Notes under the pieces: generated by a model | What the model was told of the DNA's origin: nothing | Seen by the model: the letters and a program-made list of their open reading frames with translations, nothing else | The model's database searches: none | Program-made: the position numbers and the translations under genes | Shown: one piece after another, positions 1 through 11,982 of the stretch | How the letters are laid out: the number at the start of each line of letters is the position of its first letter | How positions within the stretch are numbered: the first letter of the stretch is position 1 | Assembly: GCA_016508695.1 (NCBI GenBank) | Contig: VNKQ01000004.1 | Span: 1,798,001 to 1,862,000 of the forward strand | Direction: 5' to 3' | DNA length: 64,000 nt | From: Hyphodiscus hymeniophilus | Lineage: Eukaryota; Ascomycota; Leotiomycetes; Helotiales; Hyphodiscaceae

Positions 1-765
1 GAACTCAGACTTACGGTGATGAGACACAATGAAAAGCGTAAGACATGAAGCAGTGTTCTTGCGCCTCGCTTGGAGGAATCCGTCCCACAGTATCGCAACT
101 TCTTCTGAAACGCAATAGTAAGGCACAAGAAGCAAACAATGAGCGCTTGTTGAAACACCACGCCGCCAGTGTAGACATGCAGACCAAGATTGGCTGTTTT
201 GACGGTTTTGCTTAGCGACAAGACACCACCTCCAAGCTGCACGATGAAGGATCTGGTTTGTTTATTAGCCAGAAGCCCCTCAGAATACACAAGCTCGGGA
301 ACTCACATGATATCAAAACACACAAATATAACACCCATCTTGGACCCTCTGATACCTCCAATTTTAGTATCAGATCCTAGGAAGAACGTTACCATGCGTC
401 CCAGCAGCATATAGTCGAAGGCGTTGATCAAAAGCGGTGAGATAATGAGCAACAGAAACGAAGCGTCGTAGACGCCTTTGGATGTCGGTTTATGCGTTGA
501 AACAACCCGAGACGCAAATGAGAGTGTTTCCCATAATCCCCCATAATGATGACCCAACAGAATGCTTTGCGGTATTTGATGGCTTGAAATATGTGGAATA
601 AGGTTGAGCAGCCGAAGAGAATGAAGAATATAATCGCTGCGGGGATGGAAGGGCAATAATTCCAGACATTCGATGGATCGTCAACGGCTAGACAAATCAT
701 AAGTCACAAGAGCTTAATGATAGAATAGTTGGTCATAACTCACGAAGACATTGTTCGTAGCCCAT
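1..765 (-). CDS. RTA1-like seven-TM membrane protein, 3' truncated by window edge, one-base frameshift
   Basis: RTA1-family proteins are fungal multi-pass membrane proteins linked to lipid translocation and resistance to membrane-active compounds. Exons as I splice them: 765-744 (start MGYEQCL), 687-307, 252-15, then a donor GTAAGT at 14-9 leading out of the window. The translation gives the usual N-terminal helix (YCPSIPAAIIFFILFG), the second helix, then CFDIISFIVQLGGG across the second intron and LHVYTGGVVFQQALIVCFL in exon 3, all in family order. Exon 2 needs a frame change at the five-C run 538-542 (five G on the coding strand): the frame ending CWVIIMG continues as GGLWETLSFASRVVS only if one base is added. 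This is either a sequencing error or an inactivating deletion. The family call is from pattern recognition. Confidence 0.8.
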
Positions 766-1715
766 CTTGGAAGAAATGGCAAAGGCAAATGGGATGAGAA
801 ATAGATTGGAGGAGGTGTCAAGTCGTATAAAGTGAGCTGGAAGATCAGATGTTGAATGGTATCACAGGAGTTCAATCGTATATAAACTATTGATCTGGAA
901 CGTCATTGAGTTTCTTTTCGACCTCCTTGAAGTGCTGCGCAATCGCTGTCAGCCAGGATGGAAATCATGTGGGGCGCAACGACGAGCATCATTTCAGTAT
1001 TGACTCTATCGAGGAACACAGAACTACTCGCAGACCCGAAGCTGAGTCGCAAAACCGCTGTAGAGTCCCCATTGAAGAAGCTGACCAATGTCTTCCTTCG
1101 AGCTCAGCTTCTGAAGTGTTCATAAGGCCTAATAAGGCCACGACCGGCCGGCCGGCTCGTACTGTGGGGAGTGTTTCATTTGATTGATGCACGCAAAGCG
1201 TTTCGCGGAGGTTTACTCGAGTACCACTCCCACTCAAATGTAGTAGTCGTTGAGCAGCTTGACGCGTCCTCGGACAGAAGTGGTGGGTAGGGTAGTTTGC
1301 TCGAGGCTCAGCCTCCTTACTTACCCGAAGCCTAGTAAGGAAACCACAACGTTGAACCGCACATCCAAAACAAGCATACTCTTAAGCGACGACATACAAA
1401 CGTCATTGGTCCAATGCTAATTCCTAGCAGAAGGGAGGTGGAACAGGTACTCCTTTCTGTCATCGTAGGGCTGAATTGCCGGCCCGGCTATTTAGTTACC
1501 AAGACCCGCTTAAGTAAAAGGGGCTACGAGCTGCTCGGTCGGCAGTGGTGTACTAGCCAGCACCAGCTCGCCAAGCCCTCCATTTTCTGTCACTGTCAGG
1601 CCCCCTACATCTGTAGTGGAGCTGTGGTGGGCTGTAACGGCGTGGCGCATGGGATGGTAGACATTGTATGGTATGTACTTGTACTGCCGAAACCAAACCA
1701 GGTCATCCCAGATTG
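766..1715. other. Intergenic stretch between RTA1-like gene and retrotransposon
   Basis: This holds the upstream region of the RTA1-like gene (766 onward). Base composition is normal, unlike the AT-rich element that follows. The short open frames here (906-1187, 1414-1773) show no recognisable domain. No RNA gene seen. Confidence 0.5.
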
Positions 1716-1720
1716 CGAAT
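1716..1720. repeat. Target-site duplication, left copy (CGAAT)
   Basis: CGAAT sits directly before the TG that opens the left LTR and recurs directly after the CA that closes the right LTR at 8182-8186. A perfect 5-bp duplication is what Ty3/Gypsy integrases leave, and it fixes both ends of the insertion. Confidence 0.93.
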
Positions 1721-1862
1721 TGTTAGGGAATGCTCCCTTACCATACTATACTGTACCTCGCTTAGCCCACTAGCGTTCCTACATAGGGAATATATGTAGC
1801 TTCCCTATACTTAGCTTCTTAATTATACTTAATTACTATACCAAATAAAACGTTGTCTCACA
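1721..1862 (+). repeat. Left LTR (142 bp)
   Basis: Starts TGTTAGGG and ends GTCTCACA, giving the standard TG...CA termini. It aligns base for base without gaps to 8040-8181. I count 11 differences, every one a C/T or G/A transition. Confidence 0.93.
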
Positions 1863-3900
1863 AATAGTAGTAATACTATTAGAGCTTTTATTTCTATTAG
1901 CCTAGGCACTAAAAAGCAAAGAACTAGATCTTAGACCGATTACTAGAAGACCTCCCTATAAACAATTCCGCTAGAATTAATAATCTCATTTTGTAGGCTA
2001 TACGACTATATAAACTCTACTTATACTCTTAGACTTTTCGTGCGAAATTATTAGAAGAATAACTAAAAGGAATCCGAGCTATCTATAATCGAATCCCTTT
2101 TACAAAATTTAATATTATTATTATACCTCCTAATTAGATTAATAAATATAACAACGCCCTTTAAGCTATTAAAGATCTTATCTCGATACTATTTAAAGCC
2201 TTAATATTACTTAACGTATACTTAGCTCCTCTATCTCTTTTCCTTTTAACGCAAGACAAGAGATCTAGTATACCTCTTAATATAAGTAGTAGCGAAAGTA
2301 AAATCTTTAGTACTAGACTTGCTAGACTTACTAGACTTACTCCCCTAATAGCTCCTTTGATAATATTATCGAATACTTAGTTTTAAAGCCTCTTAGTAAC
2401 TCTAACTAATACTAATAATAATAATAATATTCCGCTCCCTTCTCCTTATAATAAATCCTTTAAACCGCACGAATTAAGTATCTTTAAACTAAATAATAAA
2501 GCCTATAGTAACGAAATCCTCGATAATAAGACGGTTTATTACAATATGTTTAGCTTTATATACTATATACGTACTAAAGTTTAGCCTTTAAGAGCCTAAA
2601 CGAGCGAAAAGATTATAGTAAAACTTAATTAGTATTTGTATAGTAAAGCTAAAGCTTAGTATATATTAGAGATTTCGGATATAATACGAGTAGGGCTAAG
2701 AACAAGAGTTAAATTATAGTATATCGAACTAAAAGCTTACTTCTGGGAATCTCTAAGAAATACTTTAACTTGACTAGAGAATTTAAAGTACTTTATTTAC
2801 AATACTTGTAATTAAAAGGACCCTAAAGAATATATTTAAGCTATTATTATTAATTCTCTTAGCGCTAGTATTATAACGTTAAAAGCAATACAAATTCTTA
2901 TAGCTTACTAGTATTTAGCACTAGAATTAAGGATAACAATCTTAATCCCTATATCGACGACTATACTAACTAACTTTATTAAATACCTTATAATAATCAA
3001 ATTAACTTAATTTAATATCTATAGTAAGAATTAACGTTTTTAGAATTTATATTAATCTCTATTTTAGTTGTCTCCTCTGTTTTAGTCGTCTCCTTTTATA
3101 CGCCAAAATCAAAATTAAAATCCTCGATAGGGAAATTAGAATAATAAACTAACTTATACTTTAAAGTCTAAAGACAAGGTAATAAAACATAGGGTAATAA
3201 AATAGAAACTTGCGAGGTAGTATTAACCCGATTAAAAATAATAGCCTTAATACCCTTAATACTAGAATTAGAATTATAATCGTTATAATAAGAGAAGAAA
3301 TTTCTAAAACACTCTATAAAAGGTAAAAGCGTTTTAGACTAAGGAAGAAGAGAATTAAGAATATACAAACGCAATAAATAGAGGAGAATAAGAAGGGAAT
3401 AGTTACGACGATTAATAATATAAAGGAATAGAATAATATAAATAAGACGAGGAAATAAACGCAAATTAGGTAACACTAGATATTAGGCGAAATATTAACT
3501 TAAATGCCCGAAATTAAGGCCCGAATATCTAAGATTTAAAAATTTGTATAGGAAATCGAAAACCTAAGGGGTTTACCTTAAATTCTAATTTTTAATACTT
3601 AAAGGCAAAATCCGGATATTAATCTAATATTCCCAAACTAAAATACTTATATAAAATCTGCTACTTAGAATTCCCCTTAAGTAACTTATTATATAAATAC
3701 CTCTATACTTATAAGAGTTCGCCTTATATCTAACCTTAATTTATAATAGCTAAGAATATTTAATAACACTTAACCCTAAGCCTAACTCTTATTTAAGAAT
3801 TATTACTAGTATGTCTCTATACTAAACCAAGCCTTTATATCGTCTCTTTTATAGTATTAGTATTTACTAATCCTCTAAGATATACTTTTAGAGGCAAAAG
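1863..3900 (+). pseudogene. Presumed gag region of the retrotransposon, unreadable
   Basis: By position this should hold the primer-binding site, leader and gag. It is AT-rich with stop codons in all frames. I could not recognise a capsid or zinc-knuckle motif here, so the label rests on element order alone. Confidence 0.5.
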
Positions 3901-6900
3901 ATACGCCTAGTTAAAGGTCGCTATCGAGTCCCCCTATAATAACTAAAATATAGCCTACTTAAATACTAGCTATAGTATATCGCTTGTAAACTCTAAATTT
4001 CTTATAAAATATATACTTACGATACAAGTACTTATAATGCCTATACTAATAACCGTTTAAAGTATAAGTATAACCTTATATAACGCTACTAAGTTCGCTA
4101 AGCTTAAGATATTTATCTTCGGCGAAAATAAGCTTATTACTTATATTGTTAGAGAAGTATATATTATCGATAACTTAAGAGCAAATATATTACTTAGAAT
4201 TAATATAACTATTCTAAAAGGGTAGCTAATTAATCTCGATATATATAAACTTACTATACTATATAACGCGAATATAATAGTACTTATTATAGTCGAAGCC
4301 CTTTAACTTAAGTAAAGATTTATCCTAGTATATTTAAAGTCCAAAATTAAAATCCCGCTATAATTAAGGCAAATAATTCTAATTTCAAGTAAAAAAGGCG
4401 CTCTCTAATTAATAAAAGGACGAGATTTTTTATACGAGCCGATAGTATCTTTAAATTTCACAATATTTTTATAGTTCCTTAACGGCAAATACGGCTTAGT
4501 CCTTATATAAAATAAGTATATATTCTTTATCTTTATTAGTAAAAATATACTATTAAGATATATTAAAGACAATAACTATAATTAAATACTAAAAGTTAAC
4601 GAATAAGACGTTTATTACCTAGTAATAATAGTAGCGAAGGAGGCTAAGAAATTACTTATAACTAAGGGCATTCTAGTATCCGTCTCTAAAACTAACGATA
4701 CTATAGAAAAAACGCTATATAATAGTATTATAATTCGGGGATCTTAATATAAGTAAGATAAATTAATAAAGCTTATAGAGTATTTCTCTAATGTCTAATA
4801 AGACAAAAAAAGTTTCGCGATTCCCTTAAATAGCGAATAGCTCCGTATTTCCTTAATTAATAACTAGAAAGCAAAATACAAACCTATATAGGCTTGTATT
4901 TACTAATCGAATAAAGTTAATTAAGAAGCAATTGACAAGGTATTTGACAAGTTATATAAATAGGGCAAATTGCGTTAGACAATAAAGCCTACGCTATTTA
5001 GCTTTTCTTGTTTTATTATTTAGAAAACGATAAAATAAGAAAAGAAGGCTAGGGTTATTATTGATATTAAAGCGCTAAATCAAATAACTCTTTATAACGC
5101 GTATCTAATTTTACTTTAGGCTAATATTATTAGCGTAATTGCAAATTACTACTATATTTTAGTCCTCGATTACGCGTTATTTTTCTTCTAATAGCTAACT
5201 TCTCTTAAAGATTAATATTGTCTTATAGTAATCTCTTATTATAGTTAAGAAACCTTTTTTTGCCTTGCGATAAGATTTCGCAATAGCGTTTAGTATATAT
5301 AACGCATAATAAACCGACTATTATACCCTTTACGCGACTTTATATAAGCGTATATTAATAATCTTATAATCTTTTCGAAAACATTTAAAAACTATATTAA
5401 TTATTTATCTTAAGTTTTATATATTATTAGATAACAAAATATCTAGTTATTAGCTAAGAAATCATTCTTATTATACTTATTAGTATAACTACTAAGACAA
5501 AAGGTTAATATACTAGGATTATCTATAGATAAGGAAAAGCTAAAAGTAATTTTATCTTTAAAATTTCTCTTAAACCTTAAATAACTTAATTATTACCTAG
5601 GGCTTACTAGCTTCCTCTATTACTATATTCGAGACTATATAATTATTATAACGCCTCTCGAAGACAAAAAGGCTAAGCTTTATTATTACTTCCGTTTTAA
5701 AAATATTATAGTAAGACTAAAACGATAGTATACTATAGCGAAAACCTTACTCGATAATCCTTTAAGAGAAGAGAAGCTTACTTTCGAAGAAACTTAGGCG
5801 CGATTTGCGTCGCTAAGTACGCTTTATTATTATAACTATAAGAAGACGCTTTTCGTTAATATAAATACGTTAGGTCTAGGAATTAGAGCAATAGTATATT
5901 ACTCTAATATCGACTTACTTACCCAAAAATCGATATAACCGATTATCTTCCTATTGCGACGCTTAAAAGTCGCAGAGCGCAATTACTAGCCTATAGAGCT
6001 CGAAATAGCCGGTCTAGTGTGGGTTGAGCAAAAGTAGACATAGTGATTTTCACTAATTATAGCGCGGCAATATAGATTGCAACTCAAACCTTAATAACGA
6101 CGACGAGCCTTATTAGAATAAATACTCGACATTTATAAAGTTTAGAATTTCTATCTTAATTTAGAATTTATATTCGATATAAGCCTAGCAAACTAAATAT
6201 CGTCGCAGATTTACTATTAAGACTTGATTCTTATAATAGTAATTAAAACTCAAAAAGTCAAGTAATAGTTTTATATATATTATCTATAATAACGGGAATA
6301 AATAAAATTTACGCATATCTAGTTATAATAGTTTAAATTGCGCTAGAATTAATTAATGAAATTAAGGAAGTATATAAAAGAGACAAAAGATACTTAAGAA
6401 TTTTCGAAATTTTAATAGATAATAATAAATTAAACGAAAACGCAATAAAGCTACTATTTAAAATCGATAATAACTTAATAATAGCAAAACTAGATAAACT
6501 ATATTAAACTTAATAACTAGTAATTTTAAAGGTAATATTAGGCAAAATACTTAATATCGTATACGATACTTAAGGCTATTACGGTTTTGTTTAATTATTT
6601 TAAGCCGTTTCTAAAAAATTTTATATTTTTAATATTTTAAAAGTAATTCGGGTATATCTCTAGTATTACTATCTTTGCCGGATTATACAAATACCTAAGT
6701 ATAAACTCTACGGTTCTCTATAGCTGATTATTACCTTTCCTCGAATTTTCTATACTATTACTATTGATTTTATTCTTATAATACCCTTAATTATCTAAGG
6801 CTTTAACTATATTATAATAGTCGTTAAAAAACTATTTAAGGCAATTACCCTTATACCTAAAAAGAAAGATTAAAGTAGAGCCTAATAGGGATAGGCCTTA

Positions 6901-7940
6901 ATTAATCGATTACTCTTCTTTCTTTAGGGTCTACCCTTTATTATTATTTTAGATAGGGACCCTAAATTCACAGGTTAGATATAGTAAATAATCTTTATAT
7001 ATCTTAAGACTAAGACATTATTCTTAATAGTATAGTACCTATAGACTAACGGATTAATAAAACGAATAAACTAGTACGTTAAAATTGCCTTTCGCTATTT
7101 TATAGTAAGGCTTAAAGACATCGCGGAATAGCCGAGTCTTATTCCTTATATATATATAGTAGTTATAACGGCAACTATTAAGAGTACGAGAATATTACTA
7201 TTAGAACTCTTATTTAGATAGCGTAGTCGTAACCTATTAGATATTATTATAAACTTACTTATCGATATAAGTGGCGCCGAGATCGAAGCATTCGAATAAG
7301 AGTAAGTAGTATTTCTAGCTATTGCGTCTAAGGCAAAGGGACGAGATATAGTAATTAGTAATATAAACAAACTATTACTTCTTTTAGCCGTAAATATATT
7401 AAAGCTATTTATATTAATAATAAAGAAGTATTATAATAATAAGTATTAGAAGATATTCTTTAAGCTAAACGATTTCGTATTTCTTCGATTATATAGAGGA
7501 TATAATGTTCCTAGCTTATAAGATTGTAATAAAAAACTTAAGTAGTAATTCGCTAGCCTATTTGAGGTTCTAGAGAGAATTAGTAAGCTAGCGTATCGTA
7601 TTAAACTTCCTTTATCGATAAAGATATACCCTATTATTAGTATTATATACCTTAAAAAATCGCTTAATCTAGTAGAAGACTTATTTAAAAGAATTCCCTA
7701 TAATAGCATATTAAATGTTACTATCCTACGGTAAGTAAGAGATAATAGAAATAAAGTAACCCCTAAAATTAAGAAGATTCTATACAAACGAGTTATTAAG
7801 AAAGGAGCTAGAGAATTAGTTAAGTTCCTTATACGATTTATAGGTCTTATAATAGAATATAACAAGTAGTTAATATTTAGAGACGTACTATTGCAAATAA
7901 GAAGGGACTTTAAGAAAAGAGAATTTATATAAGTAATAAT
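3900..7940 (+). pseudogene. Retrotransposon pol remnant: RT, RNase H, integrase, chromodomain-like tail
   Basis: Motifs that survive despite mutation: at 5351-5383 the frame reads YINNLIIFSKT, the reverse-transcriptase YIDD box with both catalytic Asp codons turned to Asn; at 6175-6225 it reads RYKPSKLNIVADLL, the RNase H C-terminal signature; at 6952-6975 it reads DRDPKFTG, the integrase core around its second Asp; near 7045 it reads TNGLIKRIN, a degraded QTDGLTERTN. Between about 7465 and 7660 the frame resembles the integrase C-terminal domain (KLNDFVFLRL, LAYRIKLP). At about 7814-7890 a segment resembling FLVRFxGLGxEHDEW suggests a chromodomain-like tail. In-frame stops interrupt every domain. 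Family order and motif identity are established knowledge; exact domain borders are estimates. Confidence 0.88.
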
Positions 7941-8030
7941 AACGATTAGTTATTAATAATAATAACGTTCTAATAGTTATCTACTTTTTATTACTAGTAA
8001 TTTTACTTTGGGACAAAGTATATTTTCGTT

Positions 8031-8039
8031 AGCGGGACC
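8031..8039 (+). other. Polypurine tract candidate
   Basis: AGCGGGACC lies immediately before the right LTR, where the plus-strand primer of an LTR element is expected. It is short and contains pyrimidines, so this is a positional call. Confidence 0.5.
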
Positions 8040-8181
8040 TATTAGGGAATGCTCCCTTATTATACTATACTATACCTCGCTTAGCCTACTAGCGTTCCCA
8101 CATAGGGAATATATATAGCTTCCCTGTACTTAGCTTCTTAATCATACTTAATTACCATACCAAATAGAACGTTGTCTCACA
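8040..8181 (+). repeat. Right LTR (142 bp)
   Basis: Matches the left LTR over its full length. The terminal TG has become TA here, itself a G-to-A change, while the closing CA is intact and is followed by the CGAAT duplication. Confidence 0.93.
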
Positions 8182-8186
8182 CGAAT
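8182..8186. repeat. Target-site duplication, right copy (CGAAT)
   Basis: Exact match to 1716-1720. Normal base composition resumes immediately after it. Confidence 0.93.
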
Positions 8187-8546
8187 GGGGCCAGTCACGT
8201 GTATCAAAATGTCTTGATAAAACGATTGCTTCAAAGTTTTCTGCATTCTTTTTTTTCGGGAATGGGTAAATAGAAGCTAGCCCTGATGAGGTTGAACGGT
8301 AGAAAACCTCCAGATCGTACAAGCAATAACAATCCAGGCAAGAGTCATTAATGAGCCGTCCCTACAGTCTCGAACTTACGCACACATTGTCACGAGGAGG
8401 TCAATGCCATATGTTCATCATATCATCGTTATTCACAAAATTTCTAAGTTTTGCACTACCATTGGACGTCGGACGTTCTAAATACAACAATCTGGTATCT
8501 CCTCAAGAAATGAATGACGGCCTCCTTGCTACCTCCATACCGGCCA
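8187..8546. other. Intergenic stretch between retrotransposon and second RTA1-like gene
   Basis: The region downstream of the RTA1-like gene at 8547-9662, including its presumed 3' UTR. A CACGTG hexamer lies near 8196. The plus-strand frame beginning at 8351 has no family resemblance and overlaps the RTA1 3' exon. Confidence 0.45.
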
Positions 8547-9662
8547 TCACAAGATGTTCTTCTCGTCATCAGAAAGATTCTCTACACCATTCTCAGCACT
8601 CGTTTTGAAGACATAGCCCGGATGTACCAAGCACATAGCGTAGCCAGCTGCGAGAATCATCCTGTTGAATATCATCAGTCGCCGTGCGTCTGATTTGCGA
8701 GCTGGGCCAGGTACTCACACTCCTTCCAAAGCAATAAACGTCGCTTGGCTCCTCGCCAGAGTGCCTCCGAACCCCCCGGAAACCTCAGCGACTCGATAGA
8801 TACACCGGATCAATACCGTGACATACGTATATGCCAATGCGACCCAGAAATACTTGAATCTCTTCAAGGCCCGTGCTCCTTTCGTCGAGGGGTCGATAAT
8901 GTGACGGTCGAGGTGAGCGCGGACTCCGAACTCGAGGCATATTATACCGAAGAGCACCATAGTCAGGATTTGGAAGACAAGTCCTGCAATTGTCAAGTTT
9001 GTTCCAGTCTTGGGGTTTTTGCCAGTGATAATGGCATTTGTGGCAAGGATTGAGCCACTCGTCTGAAGTAGAAATGGTAGTACGTTGGTGGAGACCGAGA
9101 TCAACGGGTAAAGTTTCATGTGAATGTAGGAGGAAGTCGGTCTGAAAGATTCAACGCTGAAATGCTATTAGAACTGTGGTCGTATTCAGGCATCCTGGGG
9201 ATACGACTTACAGATTCGAGTAGCAAAGATAGATTCCAGCCGAGTAGAAGACTGGCGCTACCATCAAGCAAATCATCTGAATGTATAGACTACGGAACGT
9301 CAGGGCTATTTAAGATCTATAATGACCATGGGAAGTGATGACTTACCCGCTTTGACTCCATGGATTGGTATTCAAGATCAATCTTCCGAAATACCCTTCT
9401 ATAGTAAGCTCAGCCCACTAATTGAAGAAAATTCAAACTCACCGGTGATCTCCAAGATGCTTCCAAGAACAAAGGCAGTCATGAAACCCCAGGTCTTCCA
9501 TGCAGCACCCTGGATCAAATGCACTACTGCCACAAGACTGAAGACAACCAAAAGTGTGGCATTCGCCGGAAGCGATGGGGTGTAACCCAGAGCCGAGGCC
9601 ATGACGGGACACGGTCCGCTCACTTCGGAGCAATATCTATAATTTTGCATAACGATAAACAC
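8547..9662 (-). CDS. RTA1-like seven-TM membrane protein
   Basis: Five exons: 9662-9443, 9398-9347, 9289-9212, 9141-8719, 8661-8547, summing to 888 nt and 295 residues, normal for RTA1 proteins (about 280-350). All introns are GT-AG. Exon 1 carries the N-terminal YTPSLPANATLLVVFSL helix. Exons 2-3 give YFGRLILNTNPW and LYIQMICLMVAPVFYSAGIY. Exon 4 holds LTIAGLVFQILTMVLFG and LIRCIYRVAEVSGGFGG, the most diagnostic part of the family. The last exon restores VMILAAGYAMCLVHPGYVF. Role inferred from the family: plasma- or endomembrane protein affecting lipid transport or resistance to amphipathic drugs. It is divergent from the RTA1-like gene at 1-765, so the two are not a recent tandem copy. Confidence 0.9.
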
Positions 9663-10286
9663 ACTCTGGGAAGGATAATGGAAATGAAGTGTTGGATTTT
9701 GATGGCTCAGAAAAGAGGATGTACATGCTATTTAAGATTTGAAGATAAGAGCGTTGTCAATATTCCAAAAGCACCAGAAGTCAATATTAGATTCAGCTGG
9801 GAGGAGGCTTGCCAGATTGGGCATGTTGCGCGACGGCTTCCACGGAGAGTTGGCGTCTGGTTGGCACTTGTGGCGAGAGCTCAGCGAGAAGGATCCTGGA
9901 GGCGCAATTTTTGCCTGCTGAGGAAACGAGGCGTTTAGAGAGCTGAAAGTAGCGAGATCGCCTTTGGAGTCTGGAATTCACCAAGCAATTGCACACAAAA
10001 TGCCTCTCGAAAACACGAACAGCTGCCAGTCGACCTCCCGGGCTACTACTCACTACGAGCTGATCCTTCGGCTTAGTAACGGAATAAGTCATGAGTATAT
10101 TATGATCTATGCTGTTCGTAGATTGGTACGTGCTCTCGTAATTGATCTGCAGTCTATCTCGCAAATCTGCGCTCATGATTTCCGGGCGCTATTTTGAAAG
10201 AAAGGTTGAAATCTCTAGAATTTCGCCATCGCCATCAACGCCTTCGCTCATCCAATGCAGAGAATACTAAAGTCAACCTTCTCGAT
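9663..10286. other. Intergenic stretch between regulator 3' end and RTA1 5' end
   Basis: The upstream region of the RTA1-like gene and the downstream region of the minus-strand regulator. Open frames on both strands here show no domain. No RNA gene seen. Confidence 0.45.
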
Positions 10287-11982
10287 TCATGAGTCGTCAG
10301 TCACCATTCCAAGCTGTCTCCAAGCCTGGCCCAAAGCGCGTCCTCTGCTACGCAACAGCGTGGCTAGACCCTTTGCCTTCGTATTATGTGTTCCCATCTC
10401 CGTCGAAAGATTTTCAAGTTGATGAATCAACCAGCTCCGCATAATGTCCGAAATGTACTCAGCTTGCCCAGCAACATATAAGGGCCACAGAATGAGCTTC
10501 GCGCGTGCGTTTTTGCTGGCACAATTGTTGGTCGAAGAATTCCAACTCTCTCCCTTGTAGCCTGGATAATAATCGAGGTAGTATGGAACACTCGCACAGA
10601 TTTCATGGCTGAGTTCAATGACCTTCCTCTTCGACGATTGTAATTGCTCGGTGTATATGGATGAATACTGGAGCACCAAGTCCGGATCGAGATTTGTGGT
10701 CATTGCTATGAGTTGAGTGATGAGTATCTGATTGAGAAGTATTCGAATACACCGGTAGTGATTCAATATCAGTGAAACCATGATGTTTGGATACAGATGC
10801 CAGTAGTCTTCGAAGACTTCTGGAGTCATTTCCCGAGCGATAATGGTGGCGAATAGGAATGAGGGTTGCCATCTCGTATGCCATTCAGCAAGGTCTGCAT
10901 CAATAGCAAGCGCGCAGGACACAAAGATGGAGGGGTCTTCGTTGTAATCTGGACAATCCACGGCAGCTTGTAGGTTGCAGAATTTCGCCATGGAATCCGC
11001 CAGCTCGCTCTCTGCCACTTCGTGCTCGGTTTCATGCTCCCGAGCCAATCGCGACCATTTGAGTATTGTCTCTGGCACGTCTACCCTACGTACCAGGCAA
11101 TTGACAACCACCTGAGTTCTTAGCGACCTAATCAGCTGCAAGCCAGTGGGATTGCATAGCTGTTCCTGACCACGATAATCAAGCAGTGCAAGAGCGCCCT
11201 TCACATGGTTCGTCCAAGGTTCTATCGACTTGGTTGTAATATTGTGCTGCACCTGAGGTGAGCTCGGATAGCAATATAGCAGGGGAAAATAGCCTACCTC
11301 TTCATACAATCCGAGAAGCATCACTACCAGTAGCGTTTCATCGGCTCTTGCTTCAACGGGGTCTCTCAACGCAGAATGTATCGCTTTGAGAGACTGCGCA
11401 TACTTCAAATTCGCTCTCGTCATGATTTCGGGGACCTGCATAGCATTTGCTAAGGTCGCCATTCCCAGTGCTGTCACTATAGATGAAAGCGCACTATCAG
11501 GGGGTGCGGCGGCATATAACCGTGGTAAACAGTCGTAAACATTTTTGGGTGCGGAGGAGTCTTCCAGGAGGTAGTCGTTAAAGAAGAGGGTTACTGCCCC
11601 TCTTCCGGGAAAGAACCCAAGCTTGGGGACAAGGCGGCTCGGGGCAATTTGGATAATCGAGCTTTGAGACTAAGATCATCCGTTGACGATATGTGAGGTA
11701 CCGAAATAGGTTCAGGTTGTGGTGATTCTTTGATCACAGGCGTTGAGTTTCGGAGTTTGTCCGATACGCCCTGACTCTGGTCGCGAAACTCTGTTGACCC
11801 CAGTTTTCTGTATCCGGAGCATATCCGACCTGTTCGTATGCATTGACTGCAAGTTGGAAGTTTCAAGTCGCACTAAGAGTCGTCAACCATGCGACCAGAA
11901 AGTTACAGTCGCGCATACTGACCTTCGTCCGTTTCGCTCTGCATGGAGCACAACCTTTGCTAGGCTTCCCACAATAGACCAT
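10287..11982 (-). CDS. Zn(II)2Cys6 transcription factor with fungal-specific regulatory domain; one-base frameshift
   Basis: Exon 1 (11982-11923) starts MVYCGKPSKGCAPCRAKRTK. After a 50-nt intron, exon 2 from 11872 continues CDLKLPTCSQCIRTGRICSGY. Together they give the six Cys of a Gal4-type zinc cluster in the common MVYCGKPSKGC subfamily. The rest (FFNDYLLEDS, MLLGLYEE, EPWTNHVKGALALLDYRG) matches the Fungal_trans_2 type regulatory domain. The frame breaks at the four-C run 11597-11600: upstream it reads SLGSFPEEG then stops, and downstream VTLFFNDYLL is in another frame. Adding one G, or removing two, makes one reading frame. A 45-nt stopless segment, GTAGGC to CTCAG, within GLYEEVGYF...SSPQVQ is probably another intron. 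Likely DNA-binding activator in the nucleus; target unknown. It may be a decaying gene. Confidence 0.82.

Larger units (their letters stand above)
1721..8181 (+). mobile_element. RIP-degenerated Ty3/Gypsy (chromovirus-like) LTR retrotransposon, full length
   Basis: A 6,461-bp element bounded by two 142-bp LTRs and a CGAAT target duplication. The interior is extremely AT-rich and saturated with TA, and has no plus-strand frame of 60 codons or more. Stop codons are mostly TAG/TAA where CAG/CAA/TGG would be expected, which is the pattern left by RIP. Gag-pol order is still readable on the plus strand: reverse transcriptase, RNase H, integrase core, integrase C-terminus, then a chromodomain-like tail, the Ty3/Gypsy order. 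A purine stretch precedes the right LTR. I could not identify a primer-binding site after the left LTR, probably because mutation has erased it. The copy cannot encode functional protein. Confidence 0.95.

Noticed and set aside
7146..7370. Minus-strand open frame inside the retrotransposon
   Set aside because: It is antisense to the integrase remnant and exists only because AT-rich RIP sequence lacks stops there by chance.
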